A DNA stretch of 64,000 nucleotides from Prochlorococcus sp. AG-402-L09 (GTDB taxonomy: Bacteria > Cyanobacteriota > Cyanobacteriia > PCC-6307 > Cyanobiaceae): contig QCIK01000005.1 of assembly GCA_003216715.1 (NCBI GenBank), positions 62,001-126,000 on the forward strand, in the 5' to 3' direction. The notes under the pieces are model-generated. The model saw nothing but the letters and a program-made list of their open reading frames with translations, searched no databases and was not told the DNA's origin. This document shows, piece by piece, positions 62,653-64,000 of this stretch. A program made the translations under genes and the position numbers. How positions within the stretch are numbered: position 1 is the stretch's first letter; every line of letters starts with the position of its first letter.

Positions 62653-64000
62653 ATGAATAAATCTGATCTTAGAAGACAAGTCGCTGAATTATTTATAGTT
62701 CGAGCAAGTGGATTTAATCTTGATTCGCAACGTCTATATCCTAAACTAGAGGAATCCAATTCAAATCTAAAGAGACTTTTAGAAGAAGGTGTTGGCGGAG
62801 TTATTTTTCTAGGAGGAACAGTAAAAGAATTAGAAATTCGTTGCAATGACTTAAAAAAATTGTCTGGTAAACCCCTTCTCTTATGTGCTGATATTGAGGA
62901 AGGTGTTGGTCAAAGATTTTATGGAGGAACAAAGTTCATTCCTCCAATGGGTATCGCTCAGATTTATAAAAAAGATCATAATTTAGCAATTTCCATTGCT
63001 GAGAAAATTGGTTTTTTTACTGGTAAAGAAGCAAAAAATATTGGTTTAAATTGGCTATTAGCACCAGTCTGTGATATCAATAACAACTCAAATAACCCTG
63101 TTATAAATCTAAGAGCTTGGGGAGAAGAACCTGAAACAGTAAAAAGTTTAACTTGTGCTTTTCAGCGGGGTGTTTCTAGCTCAAAAATGCTGACTTGTGC
63201 GAAACATTTTCCTGGACATGGAAATTCCGAAGTTGACTCTCACTTGGATTTGCCAGAAATACATAATGACTTATCTGAATTAGAGAAATTTGAGTTGATT
63301 CCTTTTAAGTCTTTAATTAATCAAGGAGTCAATAGTGTCATGATCGGGCATTTACTTTTTCCAAAGATTGATCCTATTTTTCCTGCAACACTTTCAAAAA
63401 GAGTGGTTACTGATTTGTTACGTATCAAATTTAAATACGATGGTTTAGTTGTCAGCGATGCCTTATTGATGAATGCAATAGCTAATAAATATAGTAGTGG
63501 TATTGCTGCAGTTATGGCATTCGATGCAGGAATTGATCTGATTATGATGCCAAAAAATATTGATGAGGCTATTGATTCTCTTACTGATGCTTTTTATTCA
63601 GGAAAAATTTCTTTAGAAAGGTTACATATATCTAGAGAAAGAAGAAAAAAACAACTGGATTTAATTAGTAATGAAAATGATTTAGAAAAAGAAGAATTGA
63701 GTAATAAAGATATTAATAATATTTTATTGGATGCATCTAGATTTAGTCATTATATAATAAAAAATTCAATTTTTATCAGAGAAGACAGTCCTATAAAAGC
63801 TGAAGTTAATGATATTAATCTTATACAAATCGATAGTTTTGATCAAGTTTCTAACAAATTTTGTCCTGCATTAGATTTACCTAAGGCAGCAGGTTTTAAA
63901 AATTTAATTATACATCCACTTGGCATCAGCCCATGGCACAAAACTAATAAAAGATTTTTAGAATCGGGGCAATTTGGTAATAGTAAAATTCTTGTTCAAC
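62653..64000 (+). CDS. nagZ: Glycoside hydrolase family 3 (NagZ-like), truncated by window end
   Basis: 449 codons seen from ATG 62653, open at the right edge. N-terminal TIM barrel: KLEESNSNLKRLLEEGVGGVIFLGG, LLLCADIEEGVGQRF, then KHFPGHGNSEVDSHLDLP (conserved substrate His/Asp loop) near 178-195, and VSDALLMNA with the nucleophile Asp near 272. Beta-N-acetylhexosaminidase of this kind cuts GlcNAc-anhydroMurNAc in wall recycling, which would supply AnmK (38744) (inferred). Beyond about 350 it enters a C-terminal extension. Confidence 0.88.
   Translation, partial: MNKSDLRRQVAELFIVRASGFNLDSQRLYPKLEESNSNLKRLLEEGVGGVIFLGGTVKELEIRCNDLKKLSGKPLLLCADIEEGVGQRFYGGTKFIPPMGIAQIYKKDHNLAISIAEKIGFFTGKEAKNIGLNWLLAPVCDINNNSNNPVINLRAWGEEPETVKSLTCAFQRGVSSSKMLTCAKHFPGHGNSEVDSHLDLPEIHNDLSELEKFELIPFKSLINQGVNSVMIGHLLFPKIDPIFPATLSKRVVTDLLRIKFKYDGLVVSDALLMNAIANKYSSGIAAVMAFDAGIDLIMMPKNIDEAIDSLTDAFYSGKISLERLHISRERRKKQLDLISNENDLEKEELSNKDINNILLDASRFSHYIIKNSIFIREDSPIKAEVNDINLIQIDSFDQVSNKFCPALDLPKAAGFKNLIIHPLGISPWHKTNKRFLESGQFGNSKILVQ

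Noticed and set aside
1-64000. CRISPR arrays, transposases, integrases, toxin-antitoxin pairs, rRNA genes
   Set aside because: Looked for and not seen in any frame or spacer of this window.

Overview
The window reads as a piece of a Prochlorococcus chromosome, probably a low-light NATL-like strain (genus assignment fairly sure, clade from memory only). The DNA is AT-rich and gene-dense, with short spacers, many 1-4 nt overlaps and many TTG starts. It carries picocyanobacterial markers: PsbX followed by a Ycf66-family gene, two high-light-inducible (Hli) proteins, PetL, Ycf33, a probable CRR7, a suf operon, and a permuted two-piece tmRNA whose tag decodes as ANNIVSFSRQTAPVAA. Nearly all genes are housekeeping; I see no transposase, integrase, CRISPR array, rRNA or toxin-antitoxin pair.

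Layout. 1-1.65 kb looks like the edge of a variable region: the end of a sulfotransferase, a cupin lipoprotein and the tmRNA gene. A degraded copy of the tmRNA 3' end plus the adjoining terminator-like block lies on the far side of the cupin gene. 1.7-10.6 kb: an RNA methyltransferase, a small-membrane-protein pair, a LigD-phosphoesterase-like protein, SMC, a PRC-barrel protein and an LpxB-like protein. 10.6-19.6 kb: tRNA-Leu(AAG), accC, YggT, psbX/ycf66, hli, an ABC transporter, HIT, peptide deformylase and an S9 peptidase. 19.6-24.4 kb: sufBCDS (minus strand). 24.8-31.9 kb: two hypotheticals, phosphoglucomutase, a RarA fusion, a phosphopantetheinyl transferase and a peroxiredoxin. 31.9-39.9 kb: coaX, cysH, a type II NADH dehydrogenase, an SLC13 carrier with TrkA_C domains, KtrB, KtrA and anmK. 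39.9-41.1 kb: a ribbon-helix-helix regulator with palindromes in its divergent promoter region and several small proteins. 41.2-52.1 kb: ABC-F, HtrA, small thylakoid-type proteins, xseA/xseB, YihY, an inositol-phosphatase-like enzyme, TolC and a DUF512 radical-SAM-type protein. 52.1-64 kb: a candidate small RNA or attenuator, DUF3120, nadB, VKOR-thioredoxin, petL, a tandem 6-pyruvoyl-tetrahydropterin-synthase-type protein, aroK, crr7, GST, ycf33, rbfA and the start of a GH3 glycosidase.

How the genes work together. Several sets are functionally linked: Fe-S assembly (sufBCDS), sulfate reduction (cysH), K+ and anion transport (34.7-38.7 kb), thylakoid and photoprotection proteins (psbX, ycf66, two hli, petL, crr7, ndbB), oxidative folding (VKOR-Trx), and cell-wall recycling (anmK and the GH3 enzyme, which are far apart here). 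The best leads for something new are the tmRNA-derived repeat at the island edge, the palindromic operator region at 40.2 kb, the orphan promoter/terminator unit at 52.2-52.3 kb, the unusual A34 leucine tRNA and several unannotated membrane peptides. All gene calls come from reading translations and recognising motifs; no database search was run.
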